A stretch of 64,000 nucleotides of DNA from Trebouxia sp. TZW2008 (GCA_002118135.1 BDIU01000204.1:183096-247095), one strand, 5' to 3'; numbered from the stretch's first letter, positions 23,244 through 37,478 are shown. Program-made: numbers and translations. The notes: generated by a model from the letters alone, not told the origin.

Positions 23244-24341
23244 ATGGTCTCGTCGACGGAGCAACCAACGCTGCCCGCGTCTCTCTCAGCCGTCTTCGAC
23301 AGCAGTGATGACGATTGTCAGGAGACGTTTTCCCCAACTGCTGAAGCTTCCGCCCGTAAGATTGAGCACTCACATCTGGAACGTACTGATAATGACTCTG
23401 CGCTCTTGAACTCCGAGCTAACCAGATTAACAGCAGAATACAGAGAAGCAGGCAGGCGCTCCTGCTGTTTTGAGTCAATGCTCCGTGCCCCTTTGCATGC
23501 AGCCAAAAACATAGAAGTAAAGCTTTCAAATGTAGGGCATCAAATGGAGGAGCAGCTCAGCTGCCTTGGGCTGTCAGTGTCCTTGCTAGCTCCAGCTGCT
23601 AGAGCTGCACTGCAAACTACAGCTGCTACAGCAGAAGAGTTGCGTCTGCAGAGCTGTCAGCATAGCGCACTTCTACTGGCTTTGTCTCAGCTCAGAATCC
23701 AGGAATGTCAAATGGCCTGTGCGCAGGTGAGAGTCCAAGCTGATGATCGCCAGCTTTCATGACTTGTTTACTTCCATCTGTTTGCTAGCTTGTCTACCAT
23801 GGCTGACAACTTGAGCTTTGATAGTGCAGCACGAATCACATGAGCTCAATCATTGGCTGACCAGCAAAAAAGCCAGCGCCTTACAGCAGCTGAAAAAGCT
23901 GCAGAGTGTACTAGAGGCAGCACAAATTCAAGCAGCAGAGTCTGCAAACAGGGCAAGCAGTCACAATCACAATGTTGAAATGCTTGCACAGAAGGAGCAG
24001 CAATACACACAGCAGCTGCAGAACCTTGAGCACAAGCTGACAAGTGTGAACTACTCTCCTCTGGTAGGTGCCAGTGATTGCAACTCTTCAGGGAAGGATA
24101 AAGATTGCTGGCATGTGACTTATTGTCAATGTGTGTTTGGCAGATGAGGCATAAGGAATTGATGGAGAGACAGACCAGATATGATGAGCAATACATGCAG
24201 CTTGCAGACAAAGAAGCCAAAATTTCACAGTTTGCTGACCTGCCGGCAGACATGGCAGCTGCAAGAGCTGTGTACAACAGTAAACTGCAAGCTTTACATG
24301 ATGCGCGCAAGCAACTAGAAGAGGGATTGGCTGAGTTGTGA
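23244..24341 (+). CDS. Augmin subunit 1-like coiled-coil protein (HAUS1/AUG1)
   Basis: Three exons with matching phases (23244-23726, 23830-24063, 24144-24341) encode 304 residues, close to the usual length of plant AUG1. The protein is almost entirely predicted coiled coil: Leu/Gln/Glu-rich, with a heptad-like pattern from about residue 60 to the end. The C-terminus has the family-like pattern of a helix, then FADLPADMAAARAVY, then a final helix ending KQLEEGLAEL. This resembles the DLPPD...A motif near the end of HAUS1/AUG1. Augmin recruits gamma-tubulin to existing microtubules. The N-terminus is acidic and Ser-rich. Identity rests on the C-terminal motif and overall architecture; another coiled-coil protein is possible. 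Confidence 0.65.
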
Positions 24342-24814
24342 GATGTACAACAGGTTTCTGGCAGACATATCCCAACACCCTTTGTCAAGTGCACACTTAA
24401 TAGTTGCCTTCAGGGCTGACTTCCTACACAGTTCATATAGTAGGTACACAATGGAGCCCATTCTGGGAAAAAGCATGGTTTTGTGATTCTGACTTTAAGT
24501 TGGCTGTAGCACAGATGTACAAGTAAAAAATCCCAGAATGTTGCAACTCAGAGAGGTTCGATTGTGACACCTGATGACATATCCCTGTGTGGTTCTGTCA
24601 AGTTAATACATGAAATGACACAGTTCAGCTTCCAATCAGCATTTGCTTTTCATGCACAGGTCAATAGGCTGTGGTCCCTTGTCTGGTTGGAGGCACAAAT
24701 GCCTGGTGATATGCTGTTCTGATACCAGTGTATGCATAGTGAGACTCTTCAAGCATTGCCCTGTCTTGCATGTCTGCTGCAAGCTGGTCCATCATCAGCA
24801 TTCTGCCTGGTCCT
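24342..24814. other. Convergent intergenic region HAUS1-like / NAP1
   Basis: No coding segment recognised. It probably holds the two 3' untranslated regions. Confidence 0.5.
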
Positions 24815-27800
24815 TCAGGAGCTGACAGCTGCAAGGCACTGCTGCTGCACCTGACGTAGCACCTCATAGCCTCTACTGGAGTCCAGATGCTGTCCTGTAT
24901 AACAACCGGCAGAACTGATGAAGGATGCTGCATGATTGTACATTGAGCATTTCCTCATGACCTCGGCACACATTGCATTCCCATGAGGCCTTCGCAATAA
25001 TGCTGCTGCTAAGTCATCTCAGCACAGCAACTTCAAGCATGAAAGCAGAAGTGCAGTCCTCACCTCCTCATCAGCAGTAGCAAGAGCTGGCATAGTGGCT
25101 GCAAGAGCTTCACTGCAGAAGCTGATGCAGCTCATGTTGTTGCTTAGCGCTTCCTGCCCTCCCACAAGGGTAGCCTTGCCGCACTCAGGGCTCCAGTGCA
25201 TCAGTGCCAACAGCAGAGACCACAGCTGCCATCTCTGGCTGCTGAGAACATCACCATTTCCTGTGTCAATCTTAACCAGATGATGCTGCCAGTAGCTGTG
25301 ATCGTTAGACACATCTACGTTGGCTGAAGCAGGCATCATCAAGCAAGAGCATCATCTTATGCATGGCAAGTGTCATGACAAAGCAAACACTGGAGAATGA
25401 TTGTTTTTGCAAAAGAGATTCACCTTGAACATGACCCTGATGTTAATGCACCAGCATTAGAATCAAGAAAGAGATGTACCTTGAATCAGCTGTGCTAAGG
25501 CCGGGTCCACCCTAGCTCCAACATCTGCAGGGCTGCTACTGCTGCTTTTTTGGGGCAGGTTGAGCATATGGCTCAGCCTCCCTTTTGAGTATCCTGCATC
25601 TGCTGTCTGAGAGCCTGCATCCATTGCATTTCATGTAGCCACAAATGCAGCTGCAACATATGCTAGCTTTTTGACCTGTCATTGGCACGCAGAGTTGGCA
25701 AAAGCTCTTGATGACCCACAGCAGATGAGCCGCTCTCAGATCTGACAGAGAATGAGTGCAAGTGACATTTGGTGAAAGCAGCCAATATGTTAGCAGGTTT
25801 TCACCTGAAACCAAGCCAGCAACTGCAGGCGTCTGTGCTGCCAGGGTGCTGTGTGCGGCGTCGCTCAACAGCAGCCGCAAGTATAAGCAGCGAGCTGCAA
25901 TGCGCAAGGCATTGAGGGTTTGTGGCACGTCACGCAGACTGCTGCTGGCTGTTCTGCAGGCTTCATAGCATGACTGATGATCCTGCATGCAGCATGCATA
26001 CAGTCACGTGACTGACAGTGCACAGATCAAAAGACGATTGCATGACATTGGCAACCAAACTGGCATTCAGGTGTTGAACATTGAGTGCATGCTGAGTTTG
26101 AGTTGGCCAAATGTCAAGACAAGTAGGCAGACAAAGATGCAGGCATGCTCAATGATGACTTGGCATGTGAATCAGACAGGCCAGCAGCATTAGCTCAGTA
26201 TCAGCTGACAGAATGTACTGACGGCAGCACTTGTGCTGTGCCAAGCAAGCAGACTACAAACAAGCAAGGACATGCGGTACATGGCAAAAATTGCATACCA
26301 GGTACTCTGCCTTGAGCCTTTGCAGTAGTGGCTCGTGTATGCCAAGGACCACATTCAAGGTGTATACAGCTTCAGACAGCACGTCTTTGGAGCGTGCATC
26401 CATTTCTTTGACTCCGTACAAGCCCCATGTTTGGCAGAATGCACACAGTTCTTCATAGCTGGCATACAAGGCGACATCCAAAGGCTTGTCGGGGCTCACA
26501 AAGGACTTCCTGCAGACAGCTTATGCTTTACAGAGGTAGCAATGCATGTGTACTTCTGCATCTCAACCTTGGACAGCGTGCACACACCGAAAGAGTGACA
26601 CGCACAATGCACATACATAATCACTGGGCGTCACCAGCATTGACTAGTTGCAAAGAAGTCATAGTGCATGAATCACTTCTTGACTTGCTGGAAACAGCAC
26701 AACTTGACGAGGGTCACTGGCTCAAAGTGCTGCGGTTGCTACAAACATCATAACTTCACCTGTTGCGCAACAGTTTACCTGGCTTGTGAGATAGAAACAC
26801 CCAAGCCTCGCTGGTCTCTCAGCACAGTGGTTGTGTACCATTCCACGCATGAAGTGACGGCTGTCACAGGTACCACAGCCGGCAGTTGTGCCTGCTTGCT
26901 ACTTTGCTGATAGTCAGACTTCATGCTTTGCTGAGGATCCAGCCTGCTGCTTTGCCATACTTCTGTAGGAATGTTGGGCTGTGTTGTGCTCGGCTGATTA
27001 GCAGCAGCCTGTTCTGTGCAGCTGCAGCTCAGCAGAGCTTCTCGCACCAAGACGGAGGCGTTGATTGGCATGACTGAAGCAAGCTGGTGAACCAGGCTGA
27101 CCAAGCGCTTCACCTGGCCTTGCAGAACTGAAGGCCTCTGTATCTCCTGCAACTGTCAGTGTTGCCTCAACCCATGACTGCAACATCTTCATGCTTTGTG
27201 CAATGACTCTGCAGCACGCTGCCATGTTCTTGCATTCATGATCATGCGCCTTGATGGCACCCAACACATGTGACAGCACTGTCAGCATGCATTGTGGTCA
27301 TCAGCATGACAGTATGTTTTTTAATGATCGCACGGGTTTCCAGGTGCTGATGCTTGCTCCTCTGTGTCTCTCAGCACAACATGTTACAGCCATGCTTGAG
27401 TGCAGGTGCATGCAATGCTGCATGCATGTGCAGGCACATTCAAGCTTGCCTTATGTGTCAAAGCAATTGTCATGTGAAAGCCAGCTTTCTAGTATAGGTT
27501 ACTGTAGGTGTGCTGAGACATCACCTTGTCAGCAAAAGCTAGTTGGGCGATCTGATGTTTCAAGGCACTCTGTAGACCAGACTTCAGGTACTCTGCTGGC
27601 ACCATGACAAAAGTTGGTGCTAGCTGAATGGCAGGTGCTTGCACCAGTGACCGACTCAGACTTGTCAACGCAGTCTGAACCTCTGCCAGCACTGCCAGGC
27701 TGCCTGCACATCCCACAGACTTGCCCGACAGTGAAATCATGCTACTGCTCTGTCAATTCGTTGTGGGCGTGCAGAAAGAGTGTTCATGGCGCCATGCCCA

Positions 27801-30800
27801 GAGAATAGGCCTAGTTCCTCCTTGTCAGCTTGTTATGGGAGTGCATGAACAGCAACAAAACATGTGGTGATGGCATGCCCATGAAGGAGGATGACTTTCT
27901 CAGGATATCACGTTTGCTTAATGATTGGGCTTGTAGACAAAGCAGCTCTTTTGACAAGCCAGCAGTAAGCTAGGAAAACTTGCCTCTGTTTGCTGGCAGG
28001 CTCTCATGGCCTGGCTGAAAGACAGGCGCTGCTGCTGTGGGTGTCAGGACCCTGTTCTTGAGCGTTGCAGCTTTGCTCAAGGTGGCGCTGGTGAAAGTAG
28101 CCATCTTGGTGGTCTTGCTCATGCTGGTAGTGGGCTGAATGGCAGACGCAGCGTTCTGGGAGCGCATGTAGCAGGCTGACACCGTCAAAGGCCCAGCTAG
28201 CTCTGAATTGTGAGCCTGCCAGCACAATGCATGCGTATTGTCAGTGTTCGTATTTTCTGCATACCACTGTGCATCATCGCTAGGCAAATGGATAATTACT
28301 GCTGATTAATGAGACAGAGATTGCTGGTCTGTTGGTCATGCAGATTTTGAAACTGCATCAGATATAGTTGCACAAGGCATCAGAAGCTTCTGGCCCACAT
28401 CAACAGCATACTCAGAAACCAAGCAATCTCTAGCTGCTTTTGAACAGAGGTCGCCATGAATGGATGTGACGGCATAGACTTGTGTTCTATTTTGCTTTTT
28501 CTTTTCAGACAAACGGCAGTAGTCATGCTCTGATGAAACAGAAGACTGCAGCGTGGCAAGCCCTGATGCAGTATAGCGGCAAGATTGTGGCAGGCTGACC
28601 TCAAAGAGCCTGAGCAGCAGCGCCTTGACTTTGTCATCAACACCTCTCATGTAGTCCTGTGCAAGCCTGACTGCCTTGGCGCTGGGTTCCTCACCAACAG
28701 ACTTGTGCTCAACGTGCTGAAAGCAAGACAGCACATACAGCCAAGCTGAGCTGAAGGGCGTGTTGTCCACAGGTCCCTGTATTGTGGACCGCATGCAGGT
28801 CACCACCTTGTCTGACAGCTCGCACAGCTCAGCAAGAGATGCTGACCTGCACACCACAGCAGGCTGACTGCCTGCAACAGGAACTGTACGTTGAAACGAT
28901 GTGCCAGACATGCTTTGATGATGCTGAATTGCAGAAAGTTGTATCTATGGTTGCAAGTCAGGCAAGGCAGCTGTTGTGAAGATGCAAACTCAAGCAGGTG
29001 CAGGTAGCACTCTTGAAGAACTGACAATGGCAGTCATGCTCAGCAGATCTGCACAGTCTTGCAGTGGGAATCTTGTAAGCATTCAGAAGCTTGGTTTGGC
29101 TGATTCCCAATGCCAGGCCGGAAGGCAAGGGTGCACCTGTGCATGATGTTCTGGAAGCCATCCACATAGTGACTGAGTTCAATGCACTGATTGATGAAGT
29201 GCAGCACGCCCGAGTGCCCAGAAGCCTCGTCAAGCGCAGCAGCAGTGATCAGAGCTGACGCTGAGAAGATGCTGCCTGTCAGTGAATTCCACAGTGATTT
29301 GGCCCACACCAAGTCAGCAGCAGCACTGCTGTCTTGCTGCTGATGGGGCAGCTGTAAAGCTTCAAAGTGCTCAATGACACTGGCCATGACTTGGACAGCA
29401 TCAACCACTGGCTTGCTGTTGGCCTGCAGGACACTGTCTGTTATCAGCAGCACAATCCTGTGGTCTGTCATTTTGAGCGCTTGCTGCAACTATTGCAGCT
29501 GCCTGTCTTGTTTCTGCGGTGTTTGTTGCCCTTAATGGATGGTGCAATCGCTGTGGAAGTGCCTGCTAGCAGCACTGTTGTTAATGAAATAACTGCTTGC
29601 TGCTGCTGCTGGTCGATGCTGCTTGGTTTTGTTTGTTGCCTTGAAGGTGTCGTTAAGGTAGGGTAGATGAGAATCAGGACTGTGATGACTGCAGTATATC
29701 TGAAACTTCAAGGATGGCAGGCAGTACTGATTGAGGGCAGCGTTTACCTGGGGACCTGTCGTGGCAAGGCCAACCAGAACAGGGCTGATTTGCTGTTCAA
29801 CCAGGCCGTGTATGGTACTGATGACGAATGCCTGTATGCCTGTCCTGCATGGCACAAAAGCCATGATGTGGCAGATTACTCACAGGTGCAGCAGCCAGTG
29901 ACTTTACATGCTTTATTCAGCCAACAAGGCTGATCGCACGTGCTACACAGTGGCAAAGACTATGTGTTCATTGGGTTAAGGCAGTCTATGACATAGTGAC
30001 AGCCTGGCAAAAGCAGCATGCCAGCGTCATGGTCCATTGCAAGCTGGTCAAGTGTCCTGTGAGGTTATGGAGAAGCATGCAAGACGTGACCTGCACTTGC
30101 CTGTACTGCATCAGCAGGTCATGCATGGCATGAATGGCTGCGATGAGGCCAGACACTGATGGGTCTGTGCTGTTCTCTTTCAGAGGCTGGGTTTGCAGAG
30201 TCTGCAGAACTCCAGTGGGCAGCACCTGAAAGCAGCAAGAATCAAAGTCAGGGATGCATTGTTAAGGTCTTTTGTCAAGTCGAGTTTGCCAGAGGCAAAA
30301 TGTGGTTCAGCACATCCTAATTTGCACAGCAGAGGGCTGCTCCTTTGCAGTATGGATAGTAAAGATTGCACAGTAAGGCAAGCTGTCAGCAGTGTTGCAC
30401 ATCAATTGAATTGGGAAAAGTTGTTGCCCTACCTCGTTGACATTCCTGAAGTACCACAGGACCTCAGTCTTGCCGTAAGTCAATGCAGCAATGATGTTCT
30501 GCAGGTTGTGTGGCAGCTGATTGATGTCCATGTCCATCAGCAGCTTGAACTGCTCAAGACTCTGCTGAGCAAGATTGCGGCGGGCGCAGTGTTCTTGCAT
30601 GCAGGTGGCACGAGCAGTGGAGAAGGCATTGTCAATGGCATCCTTTGACTCTTCCTTCGATGCCTTTCTGCACAGTGTCAAGCGCATGTCATCTCCACCT
30701 TTGTTTTCCACCCAAATGAACATTAGCTCGGACAGCTTCTCAAGCTGTGCTGTTGACAGATGGTGGTGCATAGTCAAAGCACTGACGCATCACAATGAGG

Positions 30801-32590
30801 CAGCAATGCAAGGCAGCGTTGAGCGCCTGGTAGCGGCCGGAACACGTTCTATGCCCGCAATGCAGCAGCCATGCTCTCTGATCAGCCAAAGCAGCTTATT
30901 ACATGGTCCGGGCTTGCAACCAGCTGGATTGAGAAGCCCAAAAGCTGCACAGACAGCACAGCATTGGCCCTGATGCATCTGCAAATTTACCTGTTAGCAT
31001 ACCCTCTCTCATTGCCTTTTACATTCTTGTAATGTGATTTCAAAGCTGGCTGGACATAGGTCTCGTACAGACTGTGTACCCACTCACTGTGGTCCTGATA
31101 CACATGCAAGCGAAAGTTGGTTTCCAGCAACTGCCGCATCATCTTGGCATTCCTTGGAACAACAGTCGCTTCTGCAGGGGCCAGAGCAGAAGTTCATCCA
31201 TGAGATGCGGCACAGCATAGCAGAAATTCCCCAAAATCACAAAACAGCAATGCAGCAATGTACATATTGCCAACATAAAGCCATGAGACAGGTGCTGCAT
31301 CAGCACATCAGAATCCCGGGAAGACGCAAATGGACAACGCAGCAGTAGCATGTACACTGCCAACGTTATGTCGTAACACAGCTGCTGCAACGCATGTCAG
31401 AAACTTTATAAGATACAATGAGCAACGCAGTATCAGTTTGTACTTACCAGGGCAGATGAGCAGTCCAAACATGGCCCATTCTTGCAGATCTGGCAGCAGT
31501 TGCAGTCCCCTGATGGCTGCAGATGCTGACATGCCTAGCTGCTGCTGGCATGCTGCATCTACCTCAGCTGGTCTCAGCACATTCAGCATCTGCAATTCCT
31601 GTGTTTCCTTGGCAGTGGCAAATGCTGACAGCACTGGACTGACAATGAGCTCCAAAATCTGCAGTCAACATTGTTGGTGTGAAGGCACAGGCGAGTTTGA
31701 CAGAACTCATGCTCGCTGGCTCATTGATTGCCGACCATGGGAGCAGTCAATGAGATTGGCATTGCTTGCCGTTTGCTCTGCATGCATTCTGACTGTGCAG
31801 GCAAGGAGCACACCTGAGAGATGCGTGGCGTAATGGCAACAAACAGTTGCTGTAGCTGCAGGACTGGCTTTTCAGAGGCTGTCACCAAGTCCACCATAGC
31901 TTTTCTGTCTGCTAAGTTTTGCTGCAAGCTGGATTTGCCTTTCAGCCTGGCATGGCTGTGCACTAAGGTAAACAGCTGGACAGTCAGCTTGCTGGGATGA
32001 AGCCGCAGTAGCAGCAGCAAGCGACCGGTATCACAAAACAGCTGCATGTATTGATGCAAAATTTCAGCTGTGTAGTCCAAAGAGAATGGCGCCATCTCAT
32101 TGGCCACACACGTGAGCAGCTGGACATTCCGCTTCACCACAGCGCTGATCTCCTGTACACCACAGGCAAGCGCCTATAGCCTGCCACCAGCCATTGAAAG
32201 CATTTGACCATAATCAGCAGGGTTACCCTCAACAACATATAGCCTGGCTCAATTTCTTTTAGTATGGTGTCTGCATGCCGCCATAGCTCATCTGCTCCGA
32301 GCCGGTCCACCTGTAAGACAGGACTGCTCCAGCTACTAGAGCAAGCAGTTGCCTGCAAGTGGCAGACTGTGGTCCAAGAAGTCAACCTTGACGAGATCAA
32401 TGGAGCCGGGGTGTTCAGGAAAGCTCTTAACAAGCTTCTGTTCGATGGCATAGTATGTGGTCACAAGCTTGCTGGTCTCAGGCTGGTTGATCTTGTCAAA
32501 CCCGGCTCGGCCTTCGTGCACTCGAAGCAGCAAGACATTCGTCGTTTCAATTTGCTCTTGCAACGACTCTGAAGTATGCGACGCCGCCAT
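24815..32590 (-). CDS. NAP1: NAP1/NCKAP1 (HEM family), SCAR/WAVE complex subunit
   Basis: Large helical subunit of the SCAR/WAVE regulatory complex, which activates Arp2/3 actin nucleation. Minus-strand ATG at 32590 (MAASHTSESLQEQIETTNVL). Family-like segments follow in order: IEPGYMLLRVTLLIM (32230); LLTCVANEMAPFSLDYTA and LLLLLRLHPSKLTVQLFTL (32000-32120); QQLFVAITPRIS (31830); LQEWAMFGLLICPG (31470), which matches the E-W-FG-L-C-G segment of NCKAP1; a central region with WVENKGGDDMRLTL (30700); DLVWAKSLWNSLTGSIFSAS (29300); and the C-terminal YASYEELCAFCQTWGLYGV (26430), equivalent to the 'LGPYGV' segment of NAP1. The C-terminus is placed at VQQQCLAAVSS. Many short exons; borders between 25000 and 29000 are approximate and the last exons are less certain. 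The pattern resembles plant NAP1 (GNARLED) more than animal NCKAP1. Confidence 0.82.
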
Positions 32591-33134
32591 CTGCCTGGCT
32601 TATGTAGTCAGGCTAGCGTCGCTGCAGGATGGCCGGTTTACAGGCCTGCAATCCTCCTTGACTGTCTTGTTTGAATTCGTGACTGACACACTTCACACAC
32701 GCACGGATACCTTTCACCTGAACATATTACCCATACCATACATGAATGCAGGCTGTTGCACGCGTTGTATGCTAGGCAGCAAGGAGCTATTGCATATATG
32801 TATGACCGGCATCAGTCAATGCATTTTATACCGGTAGTTGTAACAATTAGTTGTCAACCCGACTCCAACATTGGCAACAGTTGAGTTACTCAGTGGGCTT
32901 CAGCAGCCATGCTTGCAGAAGGGTCATCATACAGAACAGCCTGACGAAAACACTATATAGTGCAATACATACATTGCTTGGTTATGACTGATTGGAGCAG
33001 ATGCAAAACTGTTGCTGACATCGCCACTGATGCTGCCAACGATGATGTATATCAGCATTTCGTCACAGGAACCAGCAAGCAACGCCATGCTTGATCAAGT
33101 GTGCCTTCTTTTGCAAGACACCTGGTTGTCATGT
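32591..33134. other. Intergenic region upstream of NAP1
   Basis: 544 bases between the NAP1 start and the protease stop. I see no convincing gene. It presumably contains the NAP1 promoter and the protease 3' end. Confidence 0.5.
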
Positions 33135-36100
33135 CTAAGGTGATGTCTGCAGCTGCATTGCCGCCAGCTTGTCCTGAGCCATTTGTATGCATGGGTCTTG
33201 AGACAGGTCTTCAGCATTGCGACTGCCAGCTACCCAAAATTCAGCCTGGGTGACCTCAGGAACACAGGCAACATCTGGCTTGATCCCCACCTGCATCTTG
33301 GAATGAAAGCAGTGAGTCTCATCCCTTGACGCACTCATGTCCCACTACTCACTGCCCTATTGGCTGAGGACAGCATGACGGGCTCAGCAGTCCATTGTTT
33401 TGCGCATAAGAGCAGCTTGACACTGTACGTACAAACCAGCAATAGATCCTGCAAGCCTAGCAGTCATGTATCAGTCTGTCTTGTCAGCCAAGCCTGCACA
33501 AGTAACATCTGCTTGCAACAGATGATGCTTCCACGCATAGAGTGCGAAAGATCTTTGTATGGACAGACCTGCATGGCATTGCTGAGCATGAGCACAGGCT
33601 AAGGCCTCATTCGCTTTGAAAGGCTGATTGTATGCACTTCTTTGAGATAGAAATCAACAAACCAGACCTGCCAATCAGGCTGACCATACAGCCATGACGA
33701 GCAAGTATTTCATGTCAGCTTCCATGACCAACAGTTGTCTACATTGAGCTTTCCAATGCCAATGATGCTTTTGCTCATGCCATTGTGCGCATTGCCTAGA
33801 CATACGCGCTCCCAAACTCCTCATGCTTTCGTGTGTGGGCTCATGCTCTGTTGACCGCATATGTGTGAGTCTTGGCCTTCAACACTCCATCACGACGTCT
33901 CCAAAATGTTGATGTTGTTTCTTTCATGCAGAACATGAGCATCACATAAGTGCAAGACAGCTCCACAGTTTTGCCTGGGCTCAGGTTTGAGGTCAGAACT
34001 CAGCAACACATACAAAGGAATCCACTCTTGTACCTTATGGACCGGCATGCGCTTGGGAGTCATATAGCTTGCTGTTGATACAAGCAACACTGAGCCATCA
34101 CTTAGGTTGACTACGCGCTGAGTCACGCCCTTGCCAAAGGTCTGCTCCCCAATCAGCAGCACGCCTGCTGCATCATGCAGTGCACCAGCCAGCAACTCAC
34201 TGGTGCTAGCTGTGCCGCCATTGACCAGTATCACCTTGCACAGCACACAAAGCGCTTTCATGACACACACAGGTAGACAACAATGGAGTGAATGGATTGC
34301 AGAGTTCAGCCATGCAATAACACCATACTATGACCATCATCAGCTTGTGCAACACCCAAAGCGCCTTCAAAACCACACAGAGTTTGAACAGCCTAAGCTG
34401 CAATCAACAAGGAGCAATAATGTGAGCCGCGCCATTGTTTCAGGTGTCCTTAGAGCCATGCATCCTGATGCTGCTGCTACTACAGCCCTTGTAGAACAAC
34501 TTTAATGCCCCAGGCCGTTGGCAGCTTCACCAGCGGGCCCCAAAAGAGACCTTGCAAACCGACACTGATAACTGATAACACTGTTCAACGCAAGTTGCAG
34601 TTGGTCAGCGGTAGCAGCTAGCAGCCATACACGCAAGAGCTCCTTGAAACTCATGTCACGTCTTTGCTGGTGCCCAAAGCAGCAGAGGACTGAAATCCTT
34701 GTGTTGTTCATGCAAGCTTCGGATTCATGGCTCTGGAAAAACAAGCCAATGGCGCAGGCAGCACAGATAGACCCATTCGTGAGTGCAGGCACACACAAAA
34801 CTCTCTGATCCGTTGCAGAGAGCTTACCGTCGGCTGCATGACCATATGGGAAGTGTCCTGCATGTTGACAATCTCTTCCTCCCCAGTCCCAAACCTGACA
34901 ATGCAAAAGCCATCACCATCTCTCAGGAACAACTGAGCAATGTTGTACCCTGATCCAACCACACCACCAGAATTGTCCCGCAGATCAAGGATATATGCAG
35001 AAGCCTTATCCTGTAAGCAATAACAAGCTTTCAGGCACGCTTTGCAGACTGTCTTGACAAGTGTAGTTGCTGCTGTGAGCGCTTTGCATGTCATGCTTTG
35101 TGTGCACCATTCATTGCATGTGCACAGAGCATGATTCTTGGCTTTGTGGCAACGCACAGGCAGGCAGCAGCATACTTGAGTCCTTACCTGAGTAGACAAT
35201 TCTTGCAATGCATTCTGAACATCAGCTGCAGCGTTCTGGCTGAAGACTACAACTCTTACATAGCCTGTTGTTCCGCCATCCTGCCTGCAACCCCAGTTAT
35301 TGCCTTTCTCAGTCGTGCACTGGACCGCCAAGCTTTTCTAATTGTGTATGTGGAAGGCATGCCTACGCGGTTTGTAGAGCATAAATCATGCAATGCATAT
35401 CTGTGTACAAACAACCTTTCATTGTGATCACCTGCTAAGAGCTGCATACTGTACAGGGTGTATTTCAATGGGGCCTGGCTTCAAGTGGACGTTGTACACA
35501 TTGCTGCCTGACGGGTCTGGGGGGTCAGATCCGCCAGCATCAGCTTGCCTGGACAACTTGAGATCAGCCTCTGACTTCAATTCTTCTGCCCACTCCCTAT
35601 GCAATGCCAGCACGTATAGTCGTCGTGTTTTGCACTCATGCTTTACTGAGCAATGGATGGCTTATCAGATGGGGCAATTTTGGCATGTATCGCCATTCTC
35701 TTGTCAACAGCAAAGGCCTGAGACTTGACTGCACTTGACTGACTTACTTGAAAACGCATTCTAGTCGGGCTCAAAGGTCTTCTTAGGTACAAATAGTCAC
35801 CAAGCGACTGTCTTTGAGGGAATTTGTCTGTTCACATGCTGAACCACATCAGAAGCACTATTCAAATGTGTCACTGTGCATAGCGTTAGCAACTGTCTCA
35901 GAATAGGCAGCTTTGCAGTTAGCGGAAGAGAAACGACTTCTGTGTAAGGACTGTTGAGTTGTGTGGGGCAAGAATCTATGCCGAGACTTGACAGGTATGT
36001 ACAAGGGGTCAGGCTCACTCTTTGCTTTTGCTTTGGATATTTTTGCCATTGATCTCCAAAATCTCATCCCCTGCTTGCACCCCTGCTGACTCTGCAGGGC

Positions 36101-37042
36101 TGCCATTCAATACAAGCCCAACTTGGAGCCTGTTGTCAGGAGCAGCTGCCACTGATAGCCCAAGCGCCTTGACTTGACCCTCTGTAGTGTTCTGGAAAGC
36201 TGTGCTTTGTTGGCCTGGCCTCAAAAGTCTAGTAAAAGGGTCACCTGCACATTGAATGACATATAGTTCTGTATACACAGCTACAGCAAAACAGGACCGT
36301 GGCAGAGAAATAGCACGTATGCTTGAAGGTGGCACAAAAGATTGTGCTACCTAAGGTTTTGAGCATATTGTCTGTGACCTTGTATGCATCATCAGCTGAA
36401 GACGCCTTGTAGCTGTTGTCAATTGACTCCTGTATGGAGCACAGCATTAGCACACTGTCAGAGCTGGTTCATGCCAATTGTACACAGAACATGTGCACAT
36501 CTGCAGTTCTGAAGTGTGCACATGCATAGGGTAAGAGAGGGCAGACCTGCAATTCTCTTTGCCATTTGGCATGATCAAACTCTGGATCCATGAATTGAGT
36601 TTCCACGTAGCCTGAGCTGCAACACAGATTGCTTATGGTAGAGCATTTTATCTTGCATAGGTTTTCATGGGCACAGCATGATCAGGTGGGCATTGAGTTC
36701 AATCTCTGCTATTTGGCATTCACAGGCAGTGCTTCTGAAATGCCTACCCCAAGCCTCAACAAGCGATTTCTGAACTGTGCGGATTTCTGGATTGACAGAC
36801 GCTTTGAAAGTGATTGTCAGGTCCTCGCTTGCGTGAGCGGGGCTCAAGCTTATCGCTAATGCGGTTCCTGCTGCGAGAACGTGCCGGAGCCAGGGTGCAA
36901 TTGCGTATAGATTCTTGCTTGATGGACGCCGAAGATCAGCGTCATGCTTAGATGCAGCTCGAATGTGCGGCAAGTGGACTCGTTTATGCTGCTGTGCGCG
37001 GCACTGGCAAGCAACCGTGCCATGTCGTGACCTAACCAGCAT
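33135..37042 (-). CDS. C-terminal processing peptidase, CtpA/D1-protease-like, thylakoid lumen
   Basis: Serine/lysine endopeptidase of family S41, related to the enzyme that trims the C-terminus of photosystem II D1. The first ATG on the minus strand is 37042. The N-terminus is basic and Ser-rich. A hydrophobic stretch then ends in LSPAHA (36830), as expected for a two-part chloroplast and lumen targeting sequence. A PDZ domain follows (LSVAAAPDNRLQVGLVLNGS, 36110), then GYVRVVVFSQNAA (35230), the substrate-binding YILDLRDNSGGVVGSGYN (34970), the nucleophile motif GTASTSELLAGAL (34190) and the general-base lysine motif GEQTFGKG (34130). The last exon is 33135-33290 (GIKPDVACVPE). Ser and Lys of the catalytic dyad are both present. 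Which of the plant CtpA paralogues it corresponds to cannot be told by eye. Confidence 0.88.
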
Positions 37043-37478
37043 ACAACTGAGGCGCTGAGATGCGTTCAAGCTAGGTTTTCACGGTCTCAAACTGCCAAAA
37101 GAAAGTTGCTCTGCTGACTTCTGGTGCGCGCGCTGACCATGCAAGGCTTGCTGAAGCTGAGTCGTGGAGTGATCACAAAGACGTTCTCACAGACCGGGTG
37201 GACAAGGCGAGATCAAGCCGGCACTACACTGCCCTGCAGATGTGCCGTGCAATGTCTGGACTCTGTGTCACTGCACGCAACAGGATGAGGTCAAGCGCAG
37301 GCTGACGTCCAGAATTTCTGCTGGCCTCTGATCATAAACTGGCTCTCGGGCGATTGCAAAAGCACGTGAACTACTGCACAACTTGCCCCAGCCCTGGCCC
37401 CACAATTGCACACATGAAGAAAGGCTGCAACAGGACAGAGCAGTTCTCCAGACATTCCAAGCATTTGCTGTATACTGG
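37043..37478. other. Intergenic region between protease and dolichyldiphosphatase genes
   Basis: 436 bases. No coding exon recognised. Contains the upstream region of the CtpA-like gene and the 3' end of the phosphatase gene, both on the minus strand. Confidence 0.5.
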
